64,000 nt of DNA from Nostoc sp. NIES-3756. Its GTDB lineage: Bacteria > Cyanobacteriota > Cyanobacteriia > Cyanobacteriales > Nostocaceae. The notes beneath the pieces were generated by a model. The model did no database searches, was not told the DNA's origin, and saw only the letters and a list, made by a program, of their open reading frames with translations. Location of the stretch: NCBI RefSeq assembly GCF_001548375.1, contig NZ_AP017295.1, forward strand, positions 4,994,501 through 5,058,500, in the 5' to 3' direction. Both the position numbers and the translations under genes were made by a program. Numbering within the stretch: the stretch's first letter is position 1; every line of letters starts with the position of its first letter. Shown piece by piece: positions 7,981 through 18,983 of the stretch.

Positions 7981-8253
7981 TTGTTTCTGCCCATAAGCTG
8001 TATGTGCTGTAATAAATTATTCTTTTGATATAGAAAATACTTATAAGTAAAATAAAAAACAGTTAATGACAATATCAACTGTGTAGACAGGTCAAACTAG
8101 CATCAATTTGTCGATTTTAAAAGTGGATTAATAGTTTGGCATCATCCTTTGGTTGTGTTCTAGGACATCAACGACTTATGGAACTGTTAGAGGAGCGCGC
8201 TAATCGCACCTGAAATCGATACAATAATGCTCTGTCCTGTTGGTGCATTTTCC

Positions 8254-11200
8254 ATGACTGCCACATCCCCTACACCTTTTTCCCCTCAAGAAATCGCTGC
8301 TGAAGGTATCAAACCAGAAGAATACACAGAAATTGTGCGACGACTAGGCCGTCATCCGAATAAAGCTGAACTGGGAATGTTTGGGGTGATGTGGTCAGAA
8401 CACTGCTGCTACAAAAACTCCCGTCCCTTACTCAAACAATTTCCCACAACTGGCCCCCGTATTCTCGTAGGGCCTGGAGAAAATGCAGGGGTTGTAGATT
8501 TAGGTGAAGGTCTGCAACTAGCATTTAAAATTGAGTCTCATAACCATCCCTCAGCCGTTGAACCCTTTCAAGGTGCTGCCACTGGCGTGGGCGGCATTCT
8601 CAGAGATATTTTTACAATGGGTGCGCGTCCCATTGCTTTATTAAATTCCCTCCGCTTCGGTTCCCTAGAAGACCCCAAAACTCAAAGGTTGTTTTCTGGC
8701 GTAGTTGCGGGGATTTCACATTATGGTAACTGCTTAGTCAGTGATGAAACCTTTATCTGGAAAAATCAAGAGGGTGTGCATTTCGACACAATTGGTAACT
8801 TTGTCGAATCAAGGTTAACAGGCGATGTCACCACCTTAGAACTTGATGATGCTATTGCAGTCCAAACCTTGTCCTTAGACCCAGATAATCATACTGTTTG
8901 TTGGCAGCGTGTACGCCGTATCTTCAAGCGTCGTAGTCAAAATTTGGTGACTATCCGTACAGCCCTTGGGCGTACCTTGATTGTCACACCAGACCATCCT
9001 ATGCTGATTCGCTCACAAGGTACATGGGATATTGCTGTGGCACAGTCATTACAAGTAGGTAATGAAATCCCCATTATCACTGCATTACCAGAATTAGCTG
9101 TAGGTGAAAGCCAAGACGCAGCCCTAGATTTACTAGCAGCCACAAACCCAGAAGATGTTAGCGGTCAAGATGTTTACGTACAAATACCCCAGAATTGGCA
9201 AGTCACAGAGGTTGTACGTGCAGGTTTACGATTAATTGAACCTTCTCTAAGGAAGCGTCATCAATATTTGTCCACTGGTAGATTTCCCCTGGCACACTTT
9301 CTCGCTTTAGAACTGCTGTTAAATGTGTCGCGTAGCGATATCCGCTTATTCCGTCGCGGTAAAGCTAATTACATGAAGGCAGTAATTCAGCCTAATGATT
9401 TATTTGCCCGCTTAATCGGCTATTTTCTGGCAGAAGGCTGTGTTTCTCAAAATGGCAACACATATAAGATTATTTTCACCTTTGGGCATCATGAAACAGA
9501 GTATGTTGAGGATGCGATCGCCGGATTAAAATATTTGGGTTTACGCCCTTGTGTGGAAAAACGCGCTTCAACTATTGCTGTTTACGCTACTTCCTGGTTA
9601 TTGGGGCATTTTCTCAAGAATGTTTGGCAGTGCGGCACTGAGGCAAGTAATAAAGCCTTCCCTGCTTTTGTCTTCCAATGGTCACAACAATTGCAGTATG
9701 AAGCCCTTAAAGGTCTATTACGTGGTGATGGTTGTATGACTACCAAAACTAATGGTAATCACGCCAAAATTAGTTTTGCCACCACCAGCCACAAATTATT
9801 TGAGCAAGCAGTCCTACTACTGCAAAGCCAAGGCGTGATGCCTTATATCTATCGCCAAGGCGCAACTAACGGAGAAATTCAAGGACGCAAGCACATCCGC
9901 AAACCATTGTGGCAATTAGAAGTTAGTAATTTTACTGCCTTAAAATCCTTAACCACTGTTTTCAGTCAACAGCGTAACGAAGAATTGGCTGTGGCTTTAA
10001 ATCGTTACAATGGCACAAAATATTCATTCCCACGTTTTACCCAATCAACTCAAGATGTAGCTGTTGTCAAAATCAAAAGTATTGAATGTCAAACAGTGGA
10101 TGAATGTGATGTGTACGATGTAGAAGTAGACAACACTCATCTTTTCATCACTTCATCAGGTATTGTCACACACAACTGCGTCGGCGTGCCGACAGTTGGC
10201 GGTGAAGTCTACTTTGACCCCGCCTATTCAGGAAATCCCTTGGTAAATGTCATGGCTTTGGGATTGATGGAAACCCCAGAAATCGTCAAATCTGGGGCAT
10301 CTGGTATAGGTAATCCTGTACTATATGTAGGTTCCACCACTGGGCGCGATGGCATGGGTGGTGCTAGTTTTGCTAGCGCAGAATTAACGGATGAGTCAAT
10401 AGATGACCGTCCAGCCGTGCAAGTGGGCGATCCTTTTTTAGAGAAGTCATTAATTGAAGCTTGTTTAGAAGCATTTAAAACAGGCGCAGTGGTAGCAGCC
10501 CAAGATATGGGTGCTGCGGGGATTACCTGTTCTACTTCCGAGATGGCAGCTAAAGGCGGTGTTGGTATCGAATTAGATTTAGACAAGATTCCTGTACGGG
10601 AAACAGGCATGGTTCCCTATGAATATTTACTGTCAGAGTCTCAAGAGCGAATGTTGTTTGTTGCCCACAAGGGACGGGAACAAGAATTAATTGATATTTT
10701 CCACCGTTGGGGCTTACAGGCTGTGGTTGCTGGTACAGTCATTGCCGAACCTATCGTCAGAATTTTCTTTCAGGGTGCAGTCGCCGCCGAAATTCCGGCT
10801 GATGCGTTGGCGGAAAATACTCCACTTTATGAGCGTGAGTTACTAGCACAACCACCAGAATATGCTCGTCAAGCTTGGCAATGGTCGTCGGATGCTTTAC
10901 CTACTTGTACAACTGCGGGTATTGAAATTCAAAGAAATGTACAGAGTTGGCACGATATTCTGTTAACTTTACTGAATACCCCAACGATCGCCTCAAAAAA
11001 TTGGGTATACCGTCAGTATGATCACCAAGTGCAAAATAACACTGTCTTCCTTCCAGGTGGGGCAGATGCGGCAATAGTACGTTTACGTCCTCTGGAAGAA
11101 ATTCAAACTTCGACCGTCAAAATTCAAAATTTTAATTCTGGTGTGGCGGCTACCGTTGACTGTAATTCTCGATACGTTTACCTTGATCCCTATGAGGGAG

Positions 11201-12060
11201 CTAAGGCAGTGGTGGCAGAAGCAGCCCGGAATCTCAGTTGTGTGGGTGCAGAACCTTTGGCGGTGACAGATAACCTCAATTTTGGCAGTCCAGAAAAACC
11301 CATCGGTTACTGGCAATTGTCAGAAGCTTGTCGTGGTTTGGCGGAAGGTTGTCGAGAATTATCTACGCCTGTAACTGGTGGGAATGTCTCTCTATATAAC
11401 GAAACTGTTGATACTCAAGGTAATCCCCAACCTATTTACCCAACCCCCGTGGTGGGAATGGTGGGGTTAATTCCCGACTTAACAAAAATTTGCGGTCAAG
11501 CTTGGCAAACTGTTGGTGATGTGATTTACCTATTGGGATCGTCCACAACCAGTTTAGGCGCATCTGAATATTTAGCTACTATCCACGGCACTATAGCAGG
11601 TAGACCGCCACGGGTTGATTTTGATTTGGAACGCCGTGTGCAGAAAGTTTGCCGTGATGGTATTCGTTCTGGTTGGGTGCGTTCAGCCCATGACTGTGCT
11701 GAGGGGGGTTTAGCTGTTGCTTTAGCTGAATCTTGTGTAGCTGGTAACTTAGGGGCGGAAGTACGTCTGGAAATTTCTCCAACTCAGTTTCAGCGCTTGG
11801 ATGAAGTGCTGTTTGGTGAGGGTGGGGCGAGAATTTTAGTGTCTGTAGCTGCAACAGACACAGACATTTGGGAATCCTATTTACAGGAACATCTAGGGCA
11901 AGATTGGCAAAAATTAGGTATGGTTGAAAATACCGAAACAGGTTTGGGGGTTTTAACCACTGATAACCAAACCTTAATCCGCGCTAGGATCGAAGATATG
12001 AATGATCGCTATCAAAATGCGATCGCTCAAAGGTTAGCTATCTCTAACACTACCACCTAA
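8254..12060 (+). CDS. purL: Phosphoribosylformylglycinamidine synthase II, interrupted by an intein
   Basis: Makes FGAM from FGAR with ATP and glutamine-derived ammonia, the fourth step of purine synthesis. The precursor has 1268 residues; removing the intein at residues 160-641 leaves 786, the normal PurL length. Visible PurL motifs are [11 protein letters not shown] and [18 protein letters not shown] in the N-terminal part and [15 protein letters not shown] and [10 protein letters not shown] in the C-terminal part. The intein sits after SHYGN, and the extein resumes as [16 protein letters not shown] chose the ATG at 8254 because homologues begin close to the [10 protein letters not shown] segment; ATG 8227 would add nine residues. 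Function should depend on splicing. purF follows after a repeat-rich gap. Confidence 0.95.
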   Translation: MTATSPTPFSPQEIAAEGIKPEEYTEIVRRLGRHPNKAELGMFGVMWSEHCCYKNSRPLLKQFPTTGPRILVGPGENAGVVDLGEGLQLAFKIESHNHPSAVEPFQGAATGVGGILRDIFTMGARPIALLNSLRFGSLEDPKTQRLFSGVVAGISHYGNCLVSDETFIWKNQEGVHFDTIGNFVESRLTGDVTTLELDDAIAVQTLSLDPDNHTVCWQRVRRIFKRRSQNLVTIRTALGRTLIVTPDHPMLIRSQGTWDIAVAQSLQVGNEIPIITALPELAVGESQDAALDLLAATNPEDVSGQDVYVQIPQNWQVTEVVRAGLRLIEPSLRKRHQYLSTGRFPLAHFLALELLLNVSRSDIRLFRRGKANYMKAVIQPNDLFARLIGYFLAEGCVSQNGNTYKIIFTFGHHETEYVEDAIAGLKYLGLRPCVEKRASTIAVYATSWLLGHFLKNVWQCGTEASNKAFPAFVFQWSQQLQYEALKGLLRGDGCMTTKTNGNHAKISFATTSHKLFEQAVLLLQSQGVMPYIYRQGATNGEIQGRKHIRKPLWQLEVSNFTALKSLTTVFSQQRNEELAVALNRYNGTKYSFPRFTQSTQDVAVVKIKSIECQTVDECDVYDVEVDNTHLFITSSGIVTHNCVGVPTVGGEVYFDPAYSGNPLVNVMALGLMETPEIVKSGASGIGNPVLYVGSTTGRDGMGGASFASAELTDESIDDRPAVQVGDPFLEKSLIEACLEAFKTGAVVAAQDMGAAGITCSTSEMAAKGGVGIELDLDKIPVRETGMVPYEYLLSESQERMLFVAHKGREQELIDIFHRWGLQAVVAGTVIAEPIVRIFFQGAVAAEIPADALAENTPLYERELLAQPPEYARQAWQWSSDALPTCTTAGIEIQRNVQSWHDILLTLLNTPTIASKNWVYRQYDHQVQNNTVFLPGGADAAIVRLRPLEEIQTSTVKIQNFNSGVAATVDCNSRYVYLDPYEGAKAVVAEAARNLSCVGAEPLAVTDNLNFGSPEKPIGYWQLSEACRGLAEGCRELSTPVTGGNVSLYNETVDTQGNPQPIYPTPVVGMVGLIPDLTKICGQAWQTVGDVIYLLGSSTTSLGASEYLATIHGTIAGRPPRVDFDLERRVQKVCRDGIRSGWVRSAHDCAEGGLAVALAESCVAGNLGAEVRLEISPTQFQRLDEVLFGEGGARILVSVAATDTDIWESYLQEHLGQDWQKLGMVENTETGLGVLTTDNQTLIRARIEDMNDRYQNAIAQRLAISNTTT
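8731..10176 (+). mobile_element. Intein (482 aa) with LAGLIDADG homing endonuclease in PurL
   Basis: Block A begins with Cys1 ([10 protein letters not shown]). Block B carries TPDH in LIVTPDHPM. Two dodecapeptide endonuclease motifs are seen, LIGYFLAEG and LKGLLRGDG, each ending with the acidic residue plus Gly needed for catalysis. Block F is [13 protein letters not shown] and block G ends in IVTHN, followed by extein Cys+1 (TGC at 10177). All splice-junction residues (Cys1, His-Asn, Cys+1) are present, so it should splice, and the endonuclease motifs look intact. Insertion is at the conserved GN/C(V/I)G(V/I)PT glycine-rich site of PurL. Confidence 0.95.
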
Positions 12061-12084
12061 ATTTTATGGGAGATGTAGCTTTAG

Positions 12085-12450
12085 CTTTCCTACGGAACGC
12101 TACCGCGTACCCGCAGGGTAGGGGATAAGGGAGATACAAATTTTTCCCCTACCTCCCCCACTTCCTCATCTTCCCCAATCGAGAATTTTCCCAAATCAAT
12201 AGAATCTTTAAGCACAATTAAGGTACTGTGTTAATAGATAGTTAAAGATATATTAAGAGAAGTCAGCAACTGTCCCTAGACATATATCCCAGTGACCAAA
12301 TAATTTCTAATTCGTAATTCGTAAATCAGCTCCCTAGATTCATTGATGGGGAGAAAAATGAAAATTCTGTTTCTCGACTTCCAGCACCAGCAATTAATTA
12401 GGCACTCATAAATTACGAATTATGGATTACGAATTACGAATTATTTTGAC
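12085..12450. repeat. Repeat-filled gap between purL and purF
   Basis: The gap 12061-12479 has no gene. It holds a palindromic segment near 12090-12122 (ACGGAACGCTACCGCGTACC), a pyrimidine-rich CTACCTCCCCC tract (12133-12178), and TTACGAA repeats near 12304-12324 and 12410-12444 that run up to the purF leader. Confidence 0.6.
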
Positions 12451-12479
12451 TTGATACCCCCACCAGGAGCAAAGCTAGC

Positions 12480-13979
12480 ATGATTCCCATTGATTCCGTC
12501 ACTTCGGATGAATACCCTAATCAGACTACCAACCCAAGCCATAGTCACGAAAATCGCCCCGACAAGCCAGAGGAAGCTTGCGGCGTTTTTGGCATTTATG
12601 CCCCAGGAGAAGATGTTGCTAAGTTAACTTACTTTGGATTGTACGCCCTGCAACATCGGGGTCAAGAATCTGCTGGTATTGCCACGTTTGAGGGGACAAC
12701 AGTACATTTGCACAAAGACATGGGCTTGGTGTCTCAAGTATTTAACGAGTCGGTTTTACAAGAGTTGCCCGGTGATATCGGCGTTGGTCACACACGCTAC
12801 TCTACCACTGGTTCTAGCCGCAAGGTAAATGCCCAGCCGGCTGTATTAGACACTCGCTTAGGTAAGGTTGCTCTAGCACATAACGGTAATTTAGTCAATA
12901 CTGTACAACTGCGCGAAGAATTACTGCAAAGCAACTGCAATCTCGTGACCACCACAGACTCAGAAATGATTGCATTTGCGATCGCCGAGGCAGTAAACGC
13001 AGGTGCAGATTGGTTAGACGGCGCGATACAAGCGTTTCATCGTTGCCAAGGAGCCTTTAGTTTAGTCATTGGTACACCTGTAGGCATGATGGGTGTGCGT
13101 GACCACAATGGCATTCGTCCTTTGGTAATTGGTACATTACCAAGTAATCCAGTCCGTTATGTATTGTCGTCAGAAACTTGCGGTTTAGATATTATCGGCG
13201 CTGAATACCTGCGCGATGTGGAACCTGGTGAAGTCGTTTGGATTACTGAAGAAGGTCTAGCTTCTTACCACTGGAGTCAACAGCCCCAGCGCAAACTATG
13301 TATCTTCGAGATGATTTACTTCGCTCGTCCTGATAGCCAAATGCACAACGAAAGCTTATACAGCTATCGGATGCGTTTAGGACGGCAACTAGCAGCCGAA
13401 TCTTTTGTAGAAGCAGACATCGTTTTTGGTGTACCTGATTCTGGTATTCCTGCTGCCATTGGATTTTCCCAAGCATCGGGAATTGCCTATGGTGAAGGAT
13501 TGATTAAAAATCGCTACGTTGGTCGTACATTCATTCAGCCAACCCAAACCATGCGCGAGTCCGGCATTAAGATGAAACTTAACCCCCTTAAAGATGTACT
13601 GGCGGGTAAAAGAGTAATCATCGTTGATGACTCCATTGTCCGAGGAACTACTAGCCGCAAACTAGTTAAAGCCCTACGTGATGCAGGTGCAGCAGAAGTA
13701 CATATGCGGATTTCTTCCCCACCTGTAACTCATCCCTGCTTCTACGGTATTGATACTGATTCTCAAGACCAGCTAATTGCTGCTACCAAATCTGTAGAAG
13801 AAATTGCCAAGCAATTAGAAGTTGATACCCTAGCCTACCTTAGCTGGGATGGGATGTTAGAAGCCACTGGAGAAGACAAGAATAGTTTCTGTTCTGCCTG
13901 TTTTACTGGAAATTATCCTGTTACTATTCCTGAACAGGTAAAGCGGTCTAAGTTGATTTTGGAAAAAGCCAGAGTTTAA
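12480..13979 (+). CDS. purF: Amidophosphoribosyltransferase
   Basis: Catalyses the committed step of purine synthesis, PRPP plus glutamine to phosphoribosylamine. The mature N-terminal nucleophile is Cys34 (EEACGVFGIYAP), so residues 1-33 are a propeptide, as in the Bacillus-type enzyme. The glutaminase domain shows LQHRGQESAG and GHTRYSTTGSS. The PRPP site is VIIVDDSIVRGTT (about 378-390). Cysteines in HPCFYGID and FCSACF fit the 4Fe-4S cluster of this type. The total length of 499 is normal. A CAGGAGC ribosome site lies before the ATG. purL lies upstream on the same strand, making a purine pair. Confidence 0.97.
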   Translation: MIPIDSVTSDEYPNQTTNPSHSHENRPDKPEEACGVFGIYAPGEDVAKLTYFGLYALQHRGQESAGIATFEGTTVHLHKDMGLVSQVFNESVLQELPGDIGVGHTRYSTTGSSRKVNAQPAVLDTRLGKVALAHNGNLVNTVQLREELLQSNCNLVTTTDSEMIAFAIAEAVNAGADWLDGAIQAFHRCQGAFSLVIGTPVGMMGVRDHNGIRPLVIGTLPSNPVRYVLSSETCGLDIIGAEYLRDVEPGEVVWITEEGLASYHWSQQPQRKLCIFEMIYFARPDSQMHNESLYSYRMRLGRQLAAESFVEADIVFGVPDSGIPAAIGFSQASGIAYGEGLIKNRYVGRTFIQPTQTMRESGIKMKLNPLKDVLAGKRVIIVDDSIVRGTTSRKLVKALRDAGAAEVHMRISSPPVTHPCFYGIDTDSQDQLIAATKSVEEIAKQLEVDTLAYLSWDGMLEATGEDKNSFCSACFTGNYPVTIPEQVKRSKLILEKARV

Positions 13980-14150
13980 GAATTAAATACTGGGGAGAAG
14001 GCGAAAATTAAAGAATTTCTCCGCAGTATCTCTACTCTTGATGTTGCTGAAGGTCACGCCACTGAGATGTAGCAGCCCAAGCTAAAATAGGTGAATATCT
14101 AAACAGCGATAGTTTTTAAACTAAACAACCACAGAAAAAGTTGTCATTTG

Positions 14151-14192
14151 TACCTCAAACAAAACCTGCCAACGCGGGTTTTGTTTGAGGTA
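14151..14192. terminator. Bidirectional terminator between purF and asnS
   Basis: Arms TACCTCAAACAAAACC (14151-14166) and GGTTTTGTTTGAGGTA are perfect reverse complements around a short loop. The two genes converge here, and the A/T-rich arms supply T stretches on both strands. Confidence 0.7.
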
Positions 14193-14196
14193 AAGA

Positions 14197-15588
14197 TTAA
14201 AACTCGGCGTTTTGTGGTGTACGAGGGAAGGGTATTACATCCCGAATATTCCCCATACCTGTGATAAATTGCACGAGTCTTTCAAAACCTAAGCCGAAAC
14301 CAGCGTGAGGCACTGTACCATAACGGCGTAAATCGAGATACCACCACAAATCTTCAGGCTTCATCCCTTGCGCTAAAACACGGCGTTCTAGCACATCTAA
14401 CCGTTCCTCCCTTTGGGAACCGCCGATAATTTCCCCAATTTTGGGTGCTAAGATATCCATTGCGCGGACGGTTTTTTCATCGTCGTTTAGGCGCATGTAG
14501 AAGGCTTTAATCTGCGCTGGGTAGTCAGTAACAATCACTGGTTTTTTAAATAATTGTTCTGCTAAGTAACGTTCGTGTTCTGATTGTAAATCTAAGCCCC
14601 AACTTACAGGATATTCAAACTTGAAATCGGCTTTTTCTAATAGTTTGATGGCATCTGTATAAGTCAAACGCTCAAATTGATTGTTAATGATATTCTCGGC
14701 TGTTGCTAAGACTGTATCATCAATGCGTTGGTTGAAAAATTCCATATCTTCCGGGCATTTTTCCAACACAAAGTTAAAAATGTGTTTGAGAAACGCCTCG
14801 GCTAAATCCATATCACCTTCTAAGTCACAGAATGCCATTTCTGGTTCCACCATCCAAAATTCTGCCAAGTGGCGGGAGGTGTTGGAGTTTTCTGCACGGA
14901 AGGTAGGGCCAAAGGTGTAGACGTTGCTAAACGCCATCGCCATGACTTCGGCTTCTAGTTGTCCACTTACAGTTAAGTAGGTGGGTTTGGCGAAGAAGTC
15001 TTGGCTGTAATCAATCTCTTGGTTTTCTGTGCGAGGAACATTCTTTAAATTCAAGCTGGTGACGCTGAATAGTTCCCCTGCGCCTTCGCAGTCGCTAGCG
15101 GTGATAATGGGGGTGTGTACCCACAAAAAATCCCTTTCTTGGAAAAATTGGTGAATAGCGGCGGAACAAGCATTTCTGACGCGGAAAACTGCACCGAAGG
15201 AATTGGTGCGAGATCGCAAATGTCCAATACTGCGTAAAAATTCAAAAGAGTGGCGTTTCTTTTGCAAAGGATAAGTTTCGGGATCAGCCTCACCGTAGAC
15301 TTTCACTGTCTCGGCTTTCAACTCAATACGCTGTCCTTTCCCTTGGGAAGCCACCAACACGCCAGCCACTTCCACTGACGCACCTGTATTTAATCGTTTA
15401 ATAATTGCTTCGTAGTCTGGCAAATCCTGATTGATGACAGCTTGCAAATTAGCTAGGGATGACCCATCATTAACCTCAATAAATGCAAACCCCTTGAGTT
15501 CACGCTTCGTTCTTACCCAGCCTTGAACTACCAGAGACTCATCAGGTTGACCATTCCGTAATATTTCTGCAATCCGTCGATTTACCAT
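14197..15588 (-). CDS. asnS: Asparaginyl-tRNA synthetase
   Basis: 463 residues from the ATG at 15588. The N-terminal OB-fold anticodon domain (about 1-110, with [16 protein letters not shown]) is followed by the class II catalytic core. Motif 2 is seen as [21 protein letters not shown] and motif 3 as [12 protein letters not shown] near the end. The AsnRS-type [10 protein letters not shown] segment is present. It charges tRNA-Asn. The gene converges with purF across a shared terminator. A TTG three codons upstream is the only alternative start and is unlikely. Confidence 0.97.
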   Translation of the reverse strand: MVNRRIAEILRNGQPDESLVVQGWVRTKRELKGFAFIEVNDGSSLANLQAVINQDLPDYEAIIKRLNTGASVEVAGVLVASQGKGQRIELKAETVKVYGEADPETYPLQKKRHSFEFLRSIGHLRSRTNSFGAVFRVRNACSAAIHQFFQERDFLWVHTPIITASDCEGAGELFSVTSLNLKNVPRTENQEIDYSQDFFAKPTYLTVSGQLEAEVMAMAFSNVYTFGPTFRAENSNTSRHLAEFWMVEPEMAFCDLEGDMDLAEAFLKHIFNFVLEKCPEDMEFFNQRIDDTVLATAENIINNQFERLTYTDAIKLLEKADFKFEYPVSWGLDLQSEHERYLAEQLFKKPVIVTDYPAQIKAFYMRLNDDEKTVRAMDILAPKIGEIIGGSQREERLDVLERRVLAQGMKPEDLWWYLDLRRYGTVPHAGFGLGFERLVQFITGMGNIRDVIPFPRTPQNAEF

Positions 15589-15697
15589 ATCATGCAATTT
15601 CTAATTCGTTAATACAGGGAATACAGCTATTCTCAGAATGTTAACAGCTAACTCAATCCAAAATCCAAAATCCAAAATTTAAAATCTAAAATCAGAC

Positions 15698-16063
15698 TCA
15701 CCCAGCATAAGACTTTAATATCCAGCCTATAATAACGCCCATTCCACCAAAGCGGACGGCTTGCCAGAAAGGTTTTTTCAGACTACGCCAAGAAAACAAC
15801 TGGCTTTCTAAGTTTAGTTCTAGCATTTCTAGTTGCTGTTTGATTTGCCGTAACTGGGCTTTTATTTCCGGGGTCTGAGATTTATTTTGCTGTAATTCTT
15901 GATGGCGTTGTTGCCATTGTGCCTGTTGTTCGCGATCGCGCGTTACTTGAGCATACCTTTCTTGGAGGCTCAATAGCGATCGCTCTACTTCTGCTAATTC
16001 CTGTTCAAAATCTGGTTCTTGATTATTCTCTGGCAGTTGGGATGATTTTTTCGGCGGCTTCAT
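15698..16063 (-). CDS. Small coiled-coil protein with C-terminal membrane anchor
   Basis: 121 residues. The first 20 residues are polar (KPPKKSS). Residues about 20-90 are rich in Glu, Gln and Leu with heptad spacing, suggesting a coiled coil. Residues about 98-116 (AVRFGGMGVIIGWIL) form one hydrophobic helix near the C-terminus, so the protein is probably tail-anchored. It is divergent from the gene at 16118, with a shared 54-bp promoter gap. I do not recognise a named family. Confidence 0.7.
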   Translation of the reverse strand: MKPPKKSSQLPENNQEPDFEQELAEVERSLLSLQERYAQVTRDREQQAQWQQRHQELQQNKSQTPEIKAQLRQIKQQLEMLELNLESQLFSWRSLKKPFWQAVRFGGMGVIIGWILKSYAG

Positions 16064-16117
16064 TTACAAGTAGTAAAGTATAAGGTAAATGTCACTGCTG
16101 CCAATAGTTATCTATTT

Positions 16118-16414
16118 ATGTCTCAACCTAGCCAGCTTTCTAAAACCACTCAACTTAATGAATTTAGCGACTTGGAACTAGCCCAAGCTCTCATGGAAAG
16201 GCTGAGTATTTCGCCTAACGATTGGCATCGCCTCAAGTCTAACCGCAATTCTCGCGCTAGTGAACAATTAGCAGCCGCTATGGTATTTTTGCTTAAAAAT
16301 CAACCACAAGAAGCTCTTGCTAGACTAGAACAAGCTGTTGGTTGGTTAAATCGTTCTATCTCCGCCCCTCCTTGTCCTTCTCATGGTGATAAGGGAGTAA
16401 GAAGTGCCGAGTAA
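16118..16414 (+). CDS. Small conserved cyanobacterial protein (possibly DUF6439)
   Basis: 98 residues, mostly helical, with LELAQALMERLSISPNDWHRL followed by an Ala/Leu-rich helix (AAAMVFLLKNQPQEALARLEQA). The layout resembles short cyanobacterial proteins grouped as DUF6439, but I am not certain. The last 15 or so residues, after the conserved-looking helix, are probably variable. A short repeat tract follows the stop. Function unknown. Confidence 0.65.
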   Translation: MSQPSQLSKTTQLNEFSDLELAQALMERLSISPNDWHRLKSNRNSRASEQLAAAMVFLLKNQPQEALARLEQAVGWLNRSISAPPCPSHGDKGVRSAE

Positions 16415-16499
16415 TGAGTTTTGAGTGCTGAGTATTTACTTAGCACGGGCTAAACGCCCCGCTACCACTAACAAAACTCAGCACTCATCACTAACTTCC

Positions 16500-16949
16500 T
16501 TATCGCCGCAGGGACAGGCGGGGGCGGTTTTCCATTTGTTTACACAGTCTTAATTCTGTGCCTTTACGGTTCCACTCTACTTGGTCAAAAATTTGGTGGA
16601 GAAGGCACATTCCGCGACCATTTTCTGCCTCATCGGAGGGTAAGTAATCTGTAGGATCTTCAGTATGACTAGTAGTGGGGTTAAAACCTTCGCCTTGGTC
16701 GGATATCACCCACCAATACTGATTATCTATGAGGGAAAAACGGACTAAAACTGTTTTGCTAGGGTCAAGATTATTGCCATGTTTGGCTGCGTTTACTAGG
16801 GCTTCTTGTAACCCTAGCCGCAGTTCTGCTTGTAGTTTGGCGGGAATTTCCGCCAAGAGTAAATCTAATATAGGACAAAGATAGAGAGTTGAGGCGAAAC
16901 TAATAGTACCCCAATAGCGTCCAACTGGACGGAGCGAAATGGTTATCAC
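16500..16949 (-). CDS. Anti-sigma-factor-type ATP-binding kinase (RsbW/HATPase_c_2)
   Basis: 149 residues forming a single GHKL ATPase domain. The N box is LGLQEALVNAAKHGN, the G1-like box is VISDQGEGFNP and a later glycine motif is NGRGMCLLHQIFD. These motifs are those of Ser/Thr kinases that bind and switch off anti-sigma antagonists. No partner antagonist, phosphatase or sigma gene is adjacent, so the target is unknown. The start is taken as GTG at 16949, which gives a normal family length. Confidence 0.85.
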   Translation of the reverse strand: MITISLRPVGRYWGTISFASTLYLCPILDLLLAEIPAKLQAELRLGLQEALVNAAKHGNNLDPSKTVLVRFSLIDNQYWWVISDQGEGFNPTTSHTEDPTDYLPSDEAENGRGMCLLHQIFDQVEWNRKGTELRLCKQMENRPRLSLRR

Positions 16950-17370
16950 GAGAGAAACCCCATAGCTTTCAGTTAGCTAGACATCAGTTTGCTTCTATAG
17001 GCACCCTGATAAAGATGGAGGTGGTCATGCTGCCTTCAAACTTGCGTCTTTATTACTAAGTTTTGAAAATGCTGGGGAGCATTAACCCTAATTATGAGGT
17101 TCGATTGCTGATACATAAATCGGCTTTAATAGAGTGTGCTATTAGGATTAGCTATGAAATAAATTTAAAGATTATGAGGGTTTTTACTCCTCTTTGGATT
17201 GCCGATTAGTATTTTGAACAATCTTGCTCATTTGGTGTTAGAGCTTATGCAACTTTAATGATTTTAACAAAATTATTTCTATTTTTAGGTTAATCCTATT
17301 TTAGCATTTCTACTATGCAATAGACTACAAATTTGAAGTGAAATTTTTTTAAGGACTAAGTATCCTTGCC
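16950..17370. other. Intergenic gap with no recognised feature
   Basis: 421 bp between the anti-sigma-type kinase and rlmD (both minus strand). It is AT-rich with stop codons in all frames. A weak AAGGA/TCCTT hairpin (about 17351-17367) lies just after rlmD. No gene, tRNA or strong repeat was found. Confidence 0.5.
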
Positions 17371-18738
17371 CTATTGTGATAGCTCCAGAAAAGCCGCAGC
17401 TTCCACATGAGCTGTTTGGGGGAAAAAATCGGCGGGTTGAATACGTTTAATTGTATATAGGCCATCTTCACAAAGTAGTTTAAGGTCACGGGCAAGAGTG
17501 GCTACCTTACAGCTGACGTAAACGATGCGGGCAGGTTTCGAGGCTAATAAAGATTCGATGACAATGCGATCGCACCCTTTACGTGGCGGGTCTAGTATGA
17601 CCACATCTGGTATTATTCCCATCTTTGGCAGTAATTTCTCAACTGCCCCGACTTGAAATTGCACATTATTAATGCCATTGTGTTGAGCATTGGAAATTGC
17701 CTGTTGTACAGCTTGGGGTTGCAACTCTAATCCTATAGCTTGGTGTACGTGTCTAGTTAAAGGCAAGGTTAAGGTGCCAATGCCACAGTAGGCATCAACT
17801 AGGGTTTCATGACCTTGTAAATTCAGTTCAGATTGAATGACCTCTAATAACGCCTCAGCCGTTTCTGTGAAGACTTGGAAAAATGTATCCGGACGGACTT
17901 GAAATTCCAACCTAGCAAAAATTTCTCGCAGATAAGGAACCCCAGCAATACAACGGGTTTCTCTACCAAAAATTGCATTGGTGCGTTCAGGGTTACGATT
18001 TAATGACACTCCTACCAACTGAGGATAGCGCTGTAACCATTCTTGGGCTTGTTGTTCAATTCCTGGTAAATTCCAGTCCTTGACTACCAAAGTTAATAAA
18101 ATTTCACCTGTACGCCGTCCAATGCGTAACCCCAGATGACGAATTTGTCCTTGATGACGATTTTCATTGTAAATAGACCAGCCGCGTTGTTGGATATCCT
18201 GCTTAACTTCTGCGAGTAAAGGATTTAAGCGGGGATCTTGGACTGGACATTGATTTAGGTTCACTAAATGATGGCTACCCTTTTGGTAATACCCAGCTTG
18301 CACTTGACCTGTAGCGGAAATATCCAAAGGATAGGTAGCTTTATTGCGATAACCCAAAGCTGAAGCAGCTACTAATACAGGATCTACAGGAGGTTCAGCA
18401 AAACCGCCTATACGTTGTAAAGCTTGGATAACTTGATTGCGTTTAGCAATCAGTTGATATTCATAATCAATATGTTGCCACTGACAACCGCCGCACTTAT
18501 CCGCCACAATACAACCCGGACGAATGCGGTGAGGCGATGGTTCTAGTATCTGGTGCAGCTTTGCGTGGGCATATTTAGGTTTAACGTGTACCAAGCGTAC
18601 CATTAGGCGATCGCCCGGTACAGTATCCGGAACAAACACCACCCGTTCCTCAAAACGTCCCACCCCATCACCAGTATCACTCAAGTCGCTAATAGCAACC
18701 TCAATTAATTCACCCTGAAGCCAAGTAGATTTAGTCAT
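17371..18738 (-). CDS. rlmD: 23S rRNA (uracil-5-)-methyltransferase RlmD/RumA family
   Basis: 455 residues. An N-terminal TRAM domain (about 1-65) precedes a 4Fe-4S cysteine set (CIVADKCGGCQW, with a further Cys in NQCPVQD). The SAM site is DAYCGIGTLTLPL, the catalytic region is LDPPRKGCD, and YVSCKVATLARDL holds the nucleophilic cysteine. These identify a TrmA/RlmD-family m5U methyltransferase. Cyanobacterial members could act on 23S U1939 or U747, or on tRNA U54, so the exact site is not settled. Heptamer repeats begin immediately before its start. Confidence 0.92.
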   Translation of the reverse strand: MTKSTWLQGELIEVAISDLSDTGDGVGRFEERVVFVPDTVPGDRLMVRLVHVKPKYAHAKLHQILEPSPHRIRPGCIVADKCGGCQWQHIDYEYQLIAKRNQVIQALQRIGGFAEPPVDPVLVAASALGYRNKATYPLDISATGQVQAGYYQKGSHHLVNLNQCPVQDPRLNPLLAEVKQDIQQRGWSIYNENRHQGQIRHLGLRIGRRTGEILLTLVVKDWNLPGIEQQAQEWLQRYPQLVGVSLNRNPERTNAIFGRETRCIAGVPYLREIFARLEFQVRPDTFFQVFTETAEALLEVIQSELNLQGHETLVDAYCGIGTLTLPLTRHVHQAIGLELQPQAVQQAISNAQHNGINNVQFQVGAVEKLLPKMGIIPDVVILDPPRKGCDRIVIESLLASKPARIVYVSCKVATLARDLKLLCEDGLYTIKRIQPADFFPQTAHVEAAAFLELSQ

Positions 18739-18786
18739 TTGTCATTTGTCATTTGTCAACAGTCAATAGTCCATAGTTAGTCATTT
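18737..18786. repeat. GTCATTT/GTCAACA heptamer repeat tract
   Basis: Tandem heptamers (TTTGTCA, CAACAGT, CAATAGT, CCATAGT) begin right at the rlmD start codon. Confidence 0.75.
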
Positions 18787-18807
18787 TCCCTATCTCCCCC
18801 CACTACT

Positions 18808-18900
18808 GGTTGGTGAATCTCGACTCCGCTCGATTACCGCGTAGCCGTTCGCGGAGCGTCTGTCTCCGACACGCTACGCGAACGCAGAGAACCACATCTC
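18808..18900. repeat. 93-bp nested palindromic repeat, copy 1
   Basis: Begins GGTTGGTGAATCTCGACTCC and ends GAACCACATCTC, with internal palindromes around CGTTCGCGGAGCG and ACGCTACGCG. Its reverse complement occurs at 53921-54013 with one difference by eye, and a 31-bp version without the core lies at 26601-26631. Confidence 0.8.
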
Positions 18901-18983
18901 TCTCATCTCCCTGATCTCCCCTTCCCCTCTGTACCTCCAAGTCGTTAAACTAGCTAATAATATTTCGCGTGATTTACATAATC

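Noticed and set aside
12085..12450. Riboswitch (purine type) before purF
   Set aside because: The gap consists of recognisable dispersed repeats; no conserved purine aptamer core was seen.
17085..17130. tRNA-like GGTTCGATT in the gap before rlmD
   Set aside because: No acceptor or anticodon stem pairs could be drawn around it.
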